From Paracoccaceae bacterium (GTDB taxonomy: Bacteria; Pseudomonadota; Alphaproteobacteria; Rhodobacterales; Rhodobacteraceae): 9,534 nucleotides of DNA. Both the position numbers and the translations under genes were made by a program. Shown here piece by piece: positions 1 through 6,503 of this stretch. The notes beneath the pieces were generated by a model. It was not told where the DNA came from. It saw nothing but the letters and a program-made list of their open reading frames with translations, and did not search any database. Where the stretch lies: positions 1 through 9,534 of the forward strand of contig SKUV01000103.1 in assembly GCA_007129775.1 (NCBI GenBank), given 5' to 3'. Each line of letters opens with the position of its first letter. The stretch's first letter is position 1.

Positions 1-1
1 C

Positions 2-265
2 AGCGCAGCGCCGTCGATCCCGACGCGCGCGAGCGTGGCCGATCAGGCAACCGAGGCGCGGGCGCTGGACCTGCGGTCCGTCAACCTGATCGGTGTGTCC
101 GGCGCGCCGTCGAACCGCCGGGCCCTTGTGCGCCTTGCCAATGGCAATATCGTCAGCGTGCGGGTGGGGGACAGGCTCGATGGCGGTCAGGTGCAGGCGA
201 TCGGCGAAAGCGAGTTGCGCTATGTCCGTCGCGGCCGCAACGAGGTTCTGCGCATCGGCGGCTGA
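2..265 (+). CDS. 3' end of a larger protein with a PilP/GspC-like C-terminal domain (partial)
   Basis: The frame is open from the first bases of the window and ends at TGA 263-265, giving the last 87 residues of a protein that starts off the left edge. A GTG at 35 is an in-frame internal codon with no convincing ribosome binding site, so I do not take it as the start. The visible part reads as one compact domain: VNLIGVSG, then RRALVRLANG, then VRVGDRLDGGQV, then a basic end, ELRYVRRGRNEVLRIGG. This pattern of a hydrophobic strand, 'ALVRL.NG', 'GD.LDGG.V..I' and 'L.Y...G' resembles the small beta domains of pilus or secretion assembly proteins (PilP/GspC type). I recall similar C-termini in large, uncharacterised Rhodobacterales proteins. 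The function is unknown. It probably forms its own transcription unit, with 157 bases between its stop and icd. The family assignment is from memory only. Confidence 0.7.
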   Translation, partial: SAAPSIPTRASVADQATEARALDLRSVNLIGVSGAPSNRRALVRLANGNIVSVRVGDRLDGGQVQAIGESELRYVRRGRNEVLRIGG

Positions 266-318
266 TCCTCGCGGTGGCGGGGAGGCGCTGCCGGATACGA
301 GAAGTGCACGCTTTTTCG

Positions 319-334
319 GTATGCAGCCGCATAC
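319..334. promoter_or_regulatory. Perfect inverted repeat upstream of icd, possible operator
   Basis: The sequence GTATGC-AGCC-GCATAC is a perfect 6-base inverted repeat around a 4-base centre. It lies about 90 bases before the icd start, in the only untranslated gap upstream of that gene. Its size and symmetry suit a site for a dimeric regulator, or a weak hairpin. No T-tract follows, so it is not an intrinsic terminator for the upstream gene. I cannot name a regulator, and I see no convincing -35/-10 pair around it. Confidence 0.3.
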
Positions 335-363
335 AGCATTTGATCTGGGGGCCGTTCTGCGCT

Positions 364-395
364 AAGGCCCTGCGCAAGCGCCAAGGCCCGCGCAA
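364..395 (+). repeat. Imperfect short tandem repeat in the icd leader
   Basis: AAGGCCCTGCGCAA (364-377) is repeated as AAGGCCCGCGCAA (383-395), differing by one missing T. The copies start 19 bases apart, about two helical turns. It ends 27 bases before the icd start codon, so it probably lies in the 5' untranslated region. It may be a local duplication without function. Confidence 0.45.
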
Positions 396-408
396 ACCGT
401 TCACCATT

Positions 409-414
409 GAAAGG
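409..414 (+). promoter_or_regulatory. Ribosome binding site of icd
   Basis: GAAAGG lies eight bases before the ATG at 423. It supports this start, which also matches the usual N-terminus of type II isocitrate dehydrogenases (a short lysine-containing leader, then NPVVELDGDEMTR). Confidence 0.6.
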
Positions 415-422
415 CACCGACC

Positions 423-1637
423 ATGTCCAAGATCAAGGTAGCCAACCCCGTTGTCGAACTTGACGGCGACGAGATGACCCGGATCATCTGGGATTTCATC
501 AAGAAGAAGCTGATCCTGCCCTATCTCGACGTCGACCTGAAATACTACGACCTCGGGATCGAGGAGCGTGACCGCACCGACGACCAGATCACCGTCGATG
601 CCGCCCACGCCATCAAGAAATACGGCGTCGGCGTCAAATGTGCCACCATCACCGCGGACGAGCAGCGGGTGGAGGAATTCGGGCTCAAGAAGATGTGGCG
701 CTCGCCCAACGGGACGATCCGCAACATCCTCGGCGGCGTGATCTTTCGCCAACCGATCATCTGCCGCAACGTGCCGCGCCTCGTGCAGGGTTGGACCAAG
801 CCCATCGTGATCGGTCGCCACGCCTATGGCGACCAGTATCGTGCCACCGATTTCCGCTTTCCCGGCAAGGGCAAGTTGACGATCAAGTTCGTCGGCGAGG
901 ATGGCGAGACGATCGAGCACGATGTCTTCGACGCGCCAAGCTCGGGCGTGGCCATGGCCATGTACAACCTCGACGATTCGATCCGCGATTTTGCACGGGC
1001 CTCGATGAACTACGGGCTCAACCTCGGCTGGCCGGTCTACCTGTCCACCAAGAACACCATCCTCAAGGCCTATGATGGTCGCTTCAAGGACCTGTTTCAG
1101 GAAGTCTACGAGCAGGAGTTCGAGGAAAAGTTCAAGGCAGCGGGCATCACCTATGAACATCGCCTCATTGACGACATGGTGGCCTGCGCCATGAAATGGA
1201 ACGGCGGCTATGTCTGGGCCTGCAAGAACTATGACGGCGACGTGCAGTCCGACACCGTGGCGCAGGGCTTCGGCAGCCTCGGGCTCATGACCAGCGTGCT
1301 GATGACGCCCGACGGCCAGACCGTGGAGGCCGAGGCGGCGCACGGCACCGTCACCCGCCACTATCGCCAGCATCAGGCGGGCAAGGAGACCTCCACCAAC
1401 TCCATCGCCTCGATCTATGCCTGGACCGGCGGGCTGAAGCACCGCGCCAAGCTCGACGACAACGCAGAGCTTGCCCGCTTCGCCGAGACGCTGGAGAAGG
1501 TCACCGTACAGGCGGTCGAAGACGGTTTCATGACCAAGGATCTGGCGCTTCTGGTCGGTCCCGATCAGAAATGGCTCACAACGATGGGCTATCTGGAAAA
1601 GGTCGACGAGTACCTCAACAAGGCCCTCAAGGGCTGA
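423..1637 (+). CDS. icd: NADP-dependent isocitrate dehydrogenase, type II (eukaryote-like homodimer)
   Basis: This cytoplasmic TCA-cycle enzyme oxidatively decarboxylates isocitrate to 2-oxoglutarate with production of NADPH. The 404-residue protein is full length and aligns by eye almost without gaps to human IDH1/IDH2, so it belongs to the homodimeric type II class and not the E. coli type. The substrate site is intact: SPNGTIR (94-100), R109, and IGRHAYGDQYRATDF (130-144). Its R132 matches human IDH1 R132, the well-known cancer-mutation site, and Y139 and K210 (LSTKN) are also present. Metal-binding aspartates lie at D250/D251 and in YDGDVQSD (270-277). NADP preference is indicated by HGTVTRHYR (307-315), with R312 and H313 contacting the 2'-phosphate, and by N326 in the KETSTN segment. 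An eight-base-spaced ribosome binding site precedes the gene and an intrinsic terminator follows it, so it is probably a single-gene unit. Nothing appears damaged. Confidence 0.97.
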   Translation: MSKIKVANPVVELDGDEMTRIIWDFIKKKLILPYLDVDLKYYDLGIEERDRTDDQITVDAAHAIKKYGVGVKCATITADEQRVEEFGLKKMWRSPNGTIRNILGGVIFRQPIICRNVPRLVQGWTKPIVIGRHAYGDQYRATDFRFPGKGKLTIKFVGEDGETIEHDVFDAPSSGVAMAMYNLDDSIRDFARASMNYGLNLGWPVYLSTKNTILKAYDGRFKDLFQEVYEQEFEEKFKAAGITYEHRLIDDMVACAMKWNGGYVWACKNYDGDVQSDTVAQGFGSLGLMTSVLMTPDGQTVEAEAAHGTVTRHYRQHQAGKETSTNSIASIYAWTGGLKHRAKLDDNAELARFAETLEKVTVQAVEDGFMTKDLALLVGPDQKWLTTMGYLEKVDEYLNKALKG

Positions 1638-1660
1638 TCGTATCGCCACTGTATCGCAAG

Positions 1661-1686
1661 CGGGGGGCCAATCGGCCCCCCGTTTT
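1661..1686 (+). terminator. Intrinsic terminator after icd
   Basis: Nine-base arms CGGGGGGCC (1661-1669) and GGCCCCCCG (1674-1682) pair perfectly around the tetraloop AATC. TTTT (1683-1686) follows directly. It begins 24 bases after the icd stop, the classic arrangement of a rho-independent terminator, and it separates icd from the YitT relic. Confidence 0.9.
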
Positions 1687-1744
1687 CACGAGTGCGGCTG
1701 CAGCGGACTGGACAGCCGCCCCCGCTGCCGCGAGCCCAGCGCTC

Positions 1745-2059
1745 ATGGCACAGGACACGACCCCCACCCGACAAAGCCTGTTCGACGATGCGCAGGGGGT
1801 GATCACCGGGCCCGGTTTGATTGTGCTCTTTCGTCACTGCGCGAGCCTGGGCGGCATCGGTATCCTTGCAGTCTATCTGCAGGACAATACGCTGCTGCGG
1901 GCGGGCTGGGTGCAACTGGGCTTCGATATCTTGCTGTTCGGGCTGGCCCTGCTGGTGATGGCGCCGCTGCTGCTGGTGCTCCATTAGCTGTTAGGCGCGG
2001 CGGTTCTGAACCTGATCATGGCCATAAACCACCGTCGCGACCGCCATATCGCAACCTGA
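1745..2059 (+). pseudogene. Decayed YitT-family membrane protein gene (internal deletion plus in-frame TAG)
   Basis: From ATG 1745 the frame gives 80 codons to a TAG at 1985-1987. It then continues open for 23 more codons to TGA 2057-2059. The start, with QSLFDDAQG and ITG (residues 10-22), matches the N-terminal tip I recall for alphaproteobacterial YitT proteins. Immediately after comes what is normally the C-terminal third: LFRHCASLGGIGILAVYLQD (29-48), RAGWVQLGFD (52-61), and a hydrophobic helix. After the TAG, the conserved family ending continues in frame with GAAVLNLIMAINHRRDRH. Intact members are about 200 residues, so roughly 100 central residues, including most membrane helices, are missing. 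The TAG stands where relatives often have serine; TCG to TAG is a single base change. No clear ribosome binding site precedes the ATG. YitT proteins are uncharacterised integral membrane proteins. Both lesions would inactivate the protein; a functional 80-residue remnant is the less likely alternative. The family call is from memory. Confidence 0.75.
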
Positions 2060-2134
2060 GCGGACCGGCGCGCAACGCAACCTCAAACCACTGGCGCTTG
2101 GGCCCGATCCCGGCTATTGCGGCGGCGCAGCATA

Positions 2135-2139
2135 AAAGG
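2135..2139 (+). promoter_or_regulatory. Ribosome binding site of typA
   Basis: AAAGG lies eight bases before the ATG at 2148 and fixes that codon as the start. The resulting N-terminus, MDLRNIAIIAHVDHGKTT, is the standard one for the family. I see no clear promoter in the 88 bases between the YitT relic and typA. Confidence 0.6.
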
Positions 2140-2147
2140 CATCGGAC

Positions 2148-3968
2148 ATGGACCTTCGCAACATTGCGATCATCGCGCACGTGGACCACGGCAAGACAAC
2201 GCTGGTGGACGAGCTACTGAAACAATCGGGCGCGTTCCGCGAAAACCAGGCCGTGGCCGAACGCGCCATGGACAGCAACGATATCGAGCGCGAGCGCGGC
2301 ATCACGATTCTGGCCAAATGCACCTCGCTCGAATGGCAGGGCACGCGGATCAACATCGTCGACACGCCCGGTCACGCCGATTTCGGCGGCGAGGTGGAAC
2401 GCATTCTGTCCATGGTCGATGGCGTGGTGCTTCTTGTCGATGCGGCCGAAGGCCCGATGCCGCAGACGAAATTCGTCACCTCCAAAGCGCTGGCGCTGGG
2501 GCTGCGCCCGATCGTGGTGCTGAACAAGGTCGACAAGCCCGATGCCGAACCCGAACGCGCGCTCAACGAAGTGTTCGACCTCTTCGCCAACCTCGGCGCC
2601 GACGACGACCAGCTCGATTTCCCGCATCTTTACGCCTCGGGCCGGTCCGGCTGGGCGGATGTCGAACTGGACGGGCCGCGCAAGGATCTGTCGGCGCTTT
2701 ACGATCTGATCGTGCGCCATGTGCCCGCCCCGGCCCAGATCGCCCGCGCTGCGGAACCCTTCCGGATGCTCGCCACAACCCTGTCGGCCGACCCGTTCAT
2801 CGGCCGCATTCTGACCGGGCGGGTGGAGGCCGGGCGCCTGCGCACGGGCGAGACGATCAAGGCGCTGTCGCGCAAGGGCGAGCGGATCGAAAGCTTCCGC
2901 GTCTCCAAGATTCTCGCCTTCCGCGGCCTGTCGCAGACCGCCATCGACATGGCCGAGGCCGGCGATATCGTGACGCTCGCGGGCATGTCCAGGGCCACCG
3001 TGGCCGATACGCTCTGCGCGCCCGAGATCGACACGCCGCTGCCCGCCCAGCCCATCGACCCGCCGACCATCAGCGTGACTTTCGGCATCAACGACAGCCC
3101 CCTTGCGGGCCGCGATGGCGCCAAGGTGCAGAGCCGGGTGATCCGCGAGCGGCTGCTGAAAGAGGCCGAGATGAATGTGGCGATCCGTGTCAGCGACACG
3201 CCCGGCGGCGATGCCTTCGATGTCGCCGGCCGGGGCGAATTGCAGATGGGCGTGCTGATCGAGAACATGCGCCGCGAAGGGTTCGAGCTGTCGATCTCGC
3301 GTCCGCGCGTGCTGATCCGCGAAGAGGGTGGCCAGAGGCTGGAGCCGATCGAGGAAGTCACGATTGATGTGGACGATGACTACACCGGCGCCGTGATCGA
3401 AAAACTGACAGGCGCGCGCAAGGGCGATCTGGTGGAGATGAAACCCGCCGGCACCGGCAAGACCCGGATCATCGCCCATGTGCCGTCCCGCGGGCTCATT
3501 GGCTATCACGGTGAGTTCCTGACCGATACGCGCGGCTCCGGCGTGCTGAACCGGGTGTTCCTGGAATGGGCGCCGCACAAGGGCCATATCCCCGGGCGCC
3601 GCGCCGGCGTGCTGATCTCGATGGAGAACGGCACGGCGGTGCCCTATGCGCTGTTCAATCTGGAGGATCGCGGGCGCATGTTCATCGGCGCACAGGAGCC
3701 CGTCTACGAGGGCATGATCATCGGCGAGCACAGCCGCGACAACGATCTGGAGGTGAACCCGCTGAAAGGCAAGAAACTGACCAATATCCGCGCCTCTGGC
3801 TCGGACGAGGCGGTGCGGCTCACGCCCCATATCCAGATGTCTCTGGAACAGGCCATCGCGTATATCGACGATGATGAACTGGTGGAGGTGACGCCCAAGG
3901 CGATCCGTCTGCGCAAGCGGCATCTCGACCCGCACGAGCGCAAACGTCAGGCCCGCGCGGCGGGCTGA
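2148..3968 (+). CDS. typA: Ribosome-associated translational GTPase TypA/BipA
   Basis: This cytoplasmic GTPase of the EF-G/LepA superfamily binds the 70S ribosome at the elongation-factor site. In other bacteria it is linked to ribosome assembly at low temperature and to stress and virulence responses. The 606-residue product is full length. All GTPase motifs are present: P-loop AHVDHGKTT (10-18), switch I with RGIT (50-53), DTPGH (72-76), NKVD (126-129), and a G5 segment SGRSGW (164-169). The catalytic histidine is H76. An EF-Tu-like beta-barrel domain follows (about 205-290), then EF-G III/V-like domains (about 300-480). The BipA-specific C-terminal domain begins near GLIGYHGEFLTDTRGSG. The protein ends in a basic tail, RLRKRHLDPHERKRQ. 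The presence of the C-terminal domain separates it from EF-G and LepA. A good ribosome binding site precedes it. No strong terminator follows; only a weak mismatched hairpin without a T-tract is visible at 3997-4020. Confidence 0.97.
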   Translation: MDLRNIAIIAHVDHGKTTLVDELLKQSGAFRENQAVAERAMDSNDIERERGITILAKCTSLEWQGTRINIVDTPGHADFGGEVERILSMVDGVVLLVDAAEGPMPQTKFVTSKALALGLRPIVVLNKVDKPDAEPERALNEVFDLFANLGADDDQLDFPHLYASGRSGWADVELDGPRKDLSALYDLIVRHVPAPAQIARAAEPFRMLATTLSADPFIGRILTGRVEAGRLRTGETIKALSRKGERIESFRVSKILAFRGLSQTAIDMAEAGDIVTLAGMSRATVADTLCAPEIDTPLPAQPIDPPTISVTFGINDSPLAGRDGAKVQSRVIRERLLKEAEMNVAIRVSDTPGGDAFDVAGRGELQMGVLIENMRREGFELSISRPRVLIREEGGQRLEPIEEVTIDVDDDYTGAVIEKLTGARKGDLVEMKPAGTGKTRIIAHVPSRGLIGYHGEFLTDTRGSGVLNRVFLEWAPHKGHIPGRRAGVLISMENGTAVPYALFNLEDRGRMFIGAQEPVYEGMIIGEHSRDNDLEVNPLKGKKLTNIRASGSDEAVRLTPHIQMSLEQAIAYIDDDELVEVTPKAIRLRKRHLDPHERKRQARAAG

Positions 3969-4141
3969 GCGGGTTTTGTCATGTGCCATGCGGCCGGGCT
4001 GTTGCGCCTTTGCCGCAGCCGTCGGGATATTATCGGTCGCCACATTTTCGTCATCGCCTCTGCGTTGATCCGGCTCCATTGCGCGGTTTCATGAATGTTG
4101 GGCACTTCGCCCCCAAAACAGCCCCACGTCGGAGCACAGGC

Positions 4142-4324
4142 ATGAAACGAGCAGAGCAGTCACAACCAGAGCAGGGCAGCGCAGAAGCCCAGCGGCAGCA
4201 GGGCGGGCATAGCAGCGCGCAGGCAGCCCAGGAACAGGACGCCGGGCCACGGCAGATGGCGGCAGGCAGCAAATCGCGCCAACAGCAGCAGGGCAGGCTC
4301 TTCAACGACTGGGCGATGATCTGA
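4142..4324 (+). CDS. Doubtful small glutamine-rich reading frame
   Basis: An ATG at 4142 with GGAG seven bases upstream opens a 60-residue frame ending in TGA 4322-4324. The predicted product is hydrophilic and begins MKRAEQSQPEQ. Glutamine makes up 14 of 60 residues, including a QQQQ run near residue 47. There is no signal peptide, membrane segment or recognised domain. It is followed after 22 bases by the hairpin at 4346-4367, which could end its transcript. Against it: the third-codon GC bias looks weaker than in neighbouring genes, glutamine content this high can result simply from CAG-rich DNA, and the opposite strand is also open with a hydrophobic translation. An earlier in-frame ATG at 3983 would lengthen it but lacks a ribosome binding site. 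I do not recognise it and am not sure it is translated. Confidence 0.22.
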   Translation: MKRAEQSQPEQGSAEAQRQQGGHSSAQAAQEQDAGPRQMAAGSKSRQQQQGRLFNDWAMI

Positions 4325-4345
4325 GCCGTCTTTGAGCCGGAATGC

Positions 4346-4367
4346 AGCCCGCGCGCCCTCGCGGGCT
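4346..4367. terminator. Hairpin between convergent units, probable terminator
   Basis: AGCCCGCG (4346-4353) and CGCGGGCT (4360-4367) pair perfectly around a six-base loop. On the + strand only a short T run follows (ending at 4369); on the - strand no T-tract follows. It starts 39 bases past the stop of the serine hydrolase, the last gene of the - strand operon, and is well placed to end that transcript or act in both directions. The weak T-tracts lower confidence. Confidence 0.45.
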
Positions 4368-4405
4368 TTCCGTGCCGCGCGCGGTGATACGGGTCGGCGC
4401 GTCGG

Positions 4406-5518
4406 CTATCGCGGTGGTGGTGGCAGGGCCGCGTCCAGCAGATCGCGCAGCGCGGCCTCCACCGACGCAGTCGCGGCATTGGCCACCACCACCGCCGCGC
4501 GCCCGGTTTCGGGATCTATCCGCGCGATTGAAAACCACAGCGTATTCGACCCGGCATGTTGCCAGACCTTCCCGCCCACCGGATGCTGCACCCGCGCCCA
4601 GCCGAAGGCATAGGGCAGTTCCGCCTCCGGGTCGGGTGTGGTGAAAAGCCGCGCGCGCGAAACCTCTGACAAGAGCGGCCCGCCCGGCAAGTGGCTGGCC
4701 AGAAAGCGCGCGTGATCGGTCAGGCTCAGGTGCAGCGTGCCGGCCGGCCCCATGACAAGCGGATTGTCGGCTTCGGCCGATTCCGCCGGCTCCGGGCGCA
4801 GCATCAGGCCCAGAAAGCTGCGATGCCCCTCGGGCGCATCGCCCGCGGGCGCGCCCAGCCCGGCGCTGTGGATATCGAGCGGATCGAAGACATGGGTTTG
4901 CATCAGGTCAAACCAGTCCGCGCCCGTGCGCGCCTCCATCGCCGCGCCGGCGATGATATAGCCGAGGTTCGAATAGACGAAACGGCCCGGCGCCTGCGCC
5001 GGTGCCCGCGCAAGCCAGCGCGCCGCCAGATCGGCGCGCTGTTCGGGCAGTGACAGGCGCGAGCGTCTTGCATCCAGCATCTGCCCTGGCGACAGATTCG
5101 CGCCCAGTCCGCTGCGATGTTCCAGCAGCGCAGCGAAGGGCACCTCGGCCAGATCGGGATGCAGGCTCAGGTCCGGAAAAAAGGCCGTGAGCGGATCATC
5201 CAGCGCCAGCACGCCGTTCTCGGCCAGTACCAGCGCCAGCGTCGCCGTCATCGCCTTGGCGTTTGATCCGATGTGCCAGCGCGCATCGGGCGCGACCGGC
5301 ATCGCATCGCGGGTGCTGTGGCGCCCGCGCACCAGTAGCGCGGTCTGACCCGAAGCATCGCCCGTCACCAGGCCGAGGGCCGGCGCGCCCGCGGCCTCGT
5401 AGGCGCGGATCATCGCATGTTCCAGATCGTCGTCGGTTTGTGCCGTGGCAGCGGTGCCGCCCAGCCCGAAAAGCGCCAGCAAGACACCGGCCCACCAGCC
5501 GGAACGCCGCTCAGCCAC
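4406..5518 (-). CDS. Exported serine hydrolase, beta-lactamase/class C PBP fold
   Basis: The product belongs to the serine beta-lactamase-like superfamily, which includes class C beta-lactamases, D,D-peptidases, D-aminopeptidases and EstB-type esterases. The nucleophile motif SNAK (S85-K88), the second motif YSN (Y182-N184) and the third motif HAG (H321-G323, replacing KTG) are all intact, so it should be active. HAG is frequent in family members that are esterases or peptidases and not true beta-lactamases. The GTG start at 5518 is chosen because GGAGG lies six bases upstream and the product then begins with a signal peptide: ERR, a hydrophobic stretch at 8-21, and a likely cut after ATA near residue 26. 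The mature protein should be periplasmic. At 370 residues the length is normal. The start overlaps the stop of the upstream ATPase by eight bases (GTGGCTGA), so the gene is translationally coupled to the peptide importer as the last gene of its operon. The substrate is unknown; peptide, ester or muropeptide are all possible. Confidence 0.88.
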   Translation of the reverse strand: MAERRSGWWAGVLLALFGLGGTAATAQTDDDLEHAMIRAYEAAGAPALGLVTGDASGQTALLVRGRHSTRDAMPVAPDARWHIGSNAKAMTATLALVLAENGVLALDDPLTAFFPDLSLHPDLAEVPFAALLEHRSGLGANLSPGQMLDARRSRLSLPEQRADLAARWLARAPAQAPGRFVYSNLGYIIAGAAMEARTGADWFDLMQTHVFDPLDIHSAGLGAPAGDAPEGHRSFLGLMLRPEPAESAEADNPLVMGPAGTLHLSLTDHARFLASHLPGGPLLSEVSRARLFTTPDPEAELPYAFGWARVQHPVGGKVWQHAGSNTLWFSIARIDPETGRAAVVVANAATASVEAALRDLLDAALPPPPR

Positions 5519-5529
5519 GCCCTTCCTCC
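5511..5529 (-). promoter_or_regulatory. Coupled start site of the serine hydrolase
   Basis: Read on the - strand, GGAGG (5529-5525) sits inside the last codons of the DppF-like ATPase. Six bases later comes GTGGCTGA, which contains both the hydrolase start codon and the ATPase stop. This decides between the GTG start and longer reading frames that would begin up to 200 bases upstream inside the ATPase gene. Confidence 0.75.
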
Positions 5530-6503
5530 ACCGCGAAACAGGCGACGGCTCCGCCCGTGCCGCTGTCCATGGGGCGCGGTTCCTCGCGTTTGCAGCGGTC
5601 ATTGGCCAGCGGGCAGCGCGGGTGAAAGGTGCAGCCCGACGGCGGGTCAATCGGGTTGGGGATCTCGCCCTCCACCCGTTTGCGCCGCCGGCCCGACATC
5701 TCCAGATCGGGCACCGCATCCAGCAGCATCCGGCTGTAAGGGTGGCGCGGCTCGGTGAACAGCCGCTTGCCGTCGGCCACCTCGGCCAGCCGCCCGAGAT
5801 AAAGCACCCCGATCCGGTTCGCCATGTGCCGCACCACCGACAGATCGTGGCTGATGAACAGATAGGTCAGGTCGAATTCGTCCTGCAGATCGCGCATCAG
5901 GTTGAGGATTTGCGCCTGCACCGACACATCCAGCGCCGATGTCGGTTCGTCGCAGACGATGAATTCTGGGCGCGACGAAAGGGCGCGTGCGATGGCGATG
6001 CGCTGGCGCTGCCCGCCCGAAAATTCGTGCGGAAAACGGCCTGCATCCGCCGCCGACAGGCCCACCAGATCGAGCAGCCGCCCGACCTCGCGCCGTGTCT
6101 CGCCGCCTCGGGCCATGCCGAAGGTGCGCATCGGCTCGGCGATGATGTCACCCACATGCCAGCGGGGGTTGAGGCTGGCGAAAGGGTCCTGAAAGATCAT
6201 CTGGAACCGCCGCCGCAGGCTGCGCATGGTCGCGCCGCTCGTTCCCGTCATCGGTCGCCCGTCAAAGCGTATCTCGCCCGCCGAAGGCTCCAGCAACCCG
6301 ACGATCATCTTGGCGATGGTCGATTTGCCCGACCCGCTTTCGCCCACCAGCGCGAAGGTCTCGCCCCGGTTGATGGTGAAGGACACGTCCGACACGGCGG
6401 TCAGCCACGATTTGCCCTCGCGCTCCAGCACGCGGTTCAGCCAGGGTTTCGAGATGTCGAAATAGCGCGACAGCCCCTCGACCTCGATCAACGGCTCAGC
6501 CAT
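5511..6503 (-). CDS. Peptide/nickel-type ABC importer ATPase, DppF/OppF-like
   Basis: This is the second ATP-binding subunit of the importer, acting at the cytoplasmic face of the inner membrane. The 330 residues hold Walker A GESGSGKST (54-62), Q-loop Q105 in IFQDP, signature SGGQRQR (162-168), Walker B FIVCDE (181-186), D-loop SALD (189-192), and the switch histidine H219. The C-terminal oligopeptide-transporter domain begins around HPYSRMLL (254-261) and carries four cysteines, C291, C297, C304 and C322 (GCTFHPRC, then C, then AC). The family position fits the F-type subunit: an N-terminal insertion before the Walker A motif, as in OppF/DppF, and last place among the transporter genes. ATG 6503 is chosen because it gives the canonical MAEPLIEVEGL start; a longer frame upstream is arginine/proline-rich and lies inside the preceding gene. 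Its ATG overlaps that gene's stop in ATGGCTGA, and the serine hydrolase start overlaps its own stop in the same way. Confidence 0.93.
   Translation of the reverse strand: MAEPLIEVEGLSRYFDISKPWLNRVLEREGKSWLTAVSDVSFTINRGETFALVGESGSGKSTIAKMIVGLLEPSAGEIRFDGRPMTGTSGATMRSLRRRFQMIFQDPFASLNPRWHVGDIIAEPMRTFGMARGGETRREVGRLLDLVGLSAADAGRFPHEFSGGQRQRIAIARALSSRPEFIVCDEPTSALDVSVQAQILNLMRDLQDEFDLTYLFISHDLSVVRHMANRIGVLYLGRLAEVADGKRLFTEPRHPYSRMLLDAVPDLEMSGRRRKRVEGEIPNPIDPPSGCTFHPRCPLANDRCKREEPRPMDSGTGGAVACFAVEEGRG

Larger units (their letters stand above)
3969..4405. other. Convergent intergenic region between typA and the importer operon
   Basis: These 437 bases separate two convergent transcription units. 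I find no RNA gene, mobile element or confident protein gene. The left third is relatively A+T-rich around 4026-4060 and holds a weak mismatched hairpin (3997-4020, arms of ten with one mismatch and two G-T pairs) without a T-tract. The middle (4142-4324) is rich in CAG/GCAG steps and holds the doubtful small frame listed separately. A perfect hairpin lies at 4346-4367. The opposite strand is open in the hydrolase frame from its stop to 4160. Confidence 0.7.

Noticed and set aside
321..365. Possible 14-codon leader peptide before icd (MQPHTAFDLGAVLR)
   Set aside because: No ribosome binding site in front of the ATG, no run of regulatory codons, and no attenuator hairpin after it.
153..1649. 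Long open frame of 498 codons on the - strand opposite icd
   Set aside because: It is the antisense shadow of a clearly real gene; its translation is rich in H, R, D and L with no family resemblance, as expected in high-GC DNA.
2214..4079. Long open frame of 621 codons on the - strand opposite typA
   Set aside because: Antisense shadow of typA; no recognisable motif, and the + strand shows all GTPase motifs in order.
3980..4093. Small + strand frame starting MCHAAGLLRLC after typA
   Set aside because: No ribosome binding site, 37 codons, cysteine/arginine-rich product typical of random high-GC frames.
4084..4148. Inverted repeat GTTTCATG / CATGAAAC with a 49-base spacer
   Set aside because: Short arms far apart with no target duplication or transposase nearby; likely chance.
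4406..5719. Longer N-terminus for the serine hydrolase starting inside the ATPase gene
   Set aside because: The extra 67 residues are arginine/alanine-rich shadow sequence and would hide the signal peptide; the GTG at 5518 has a strong ribosome binding site.
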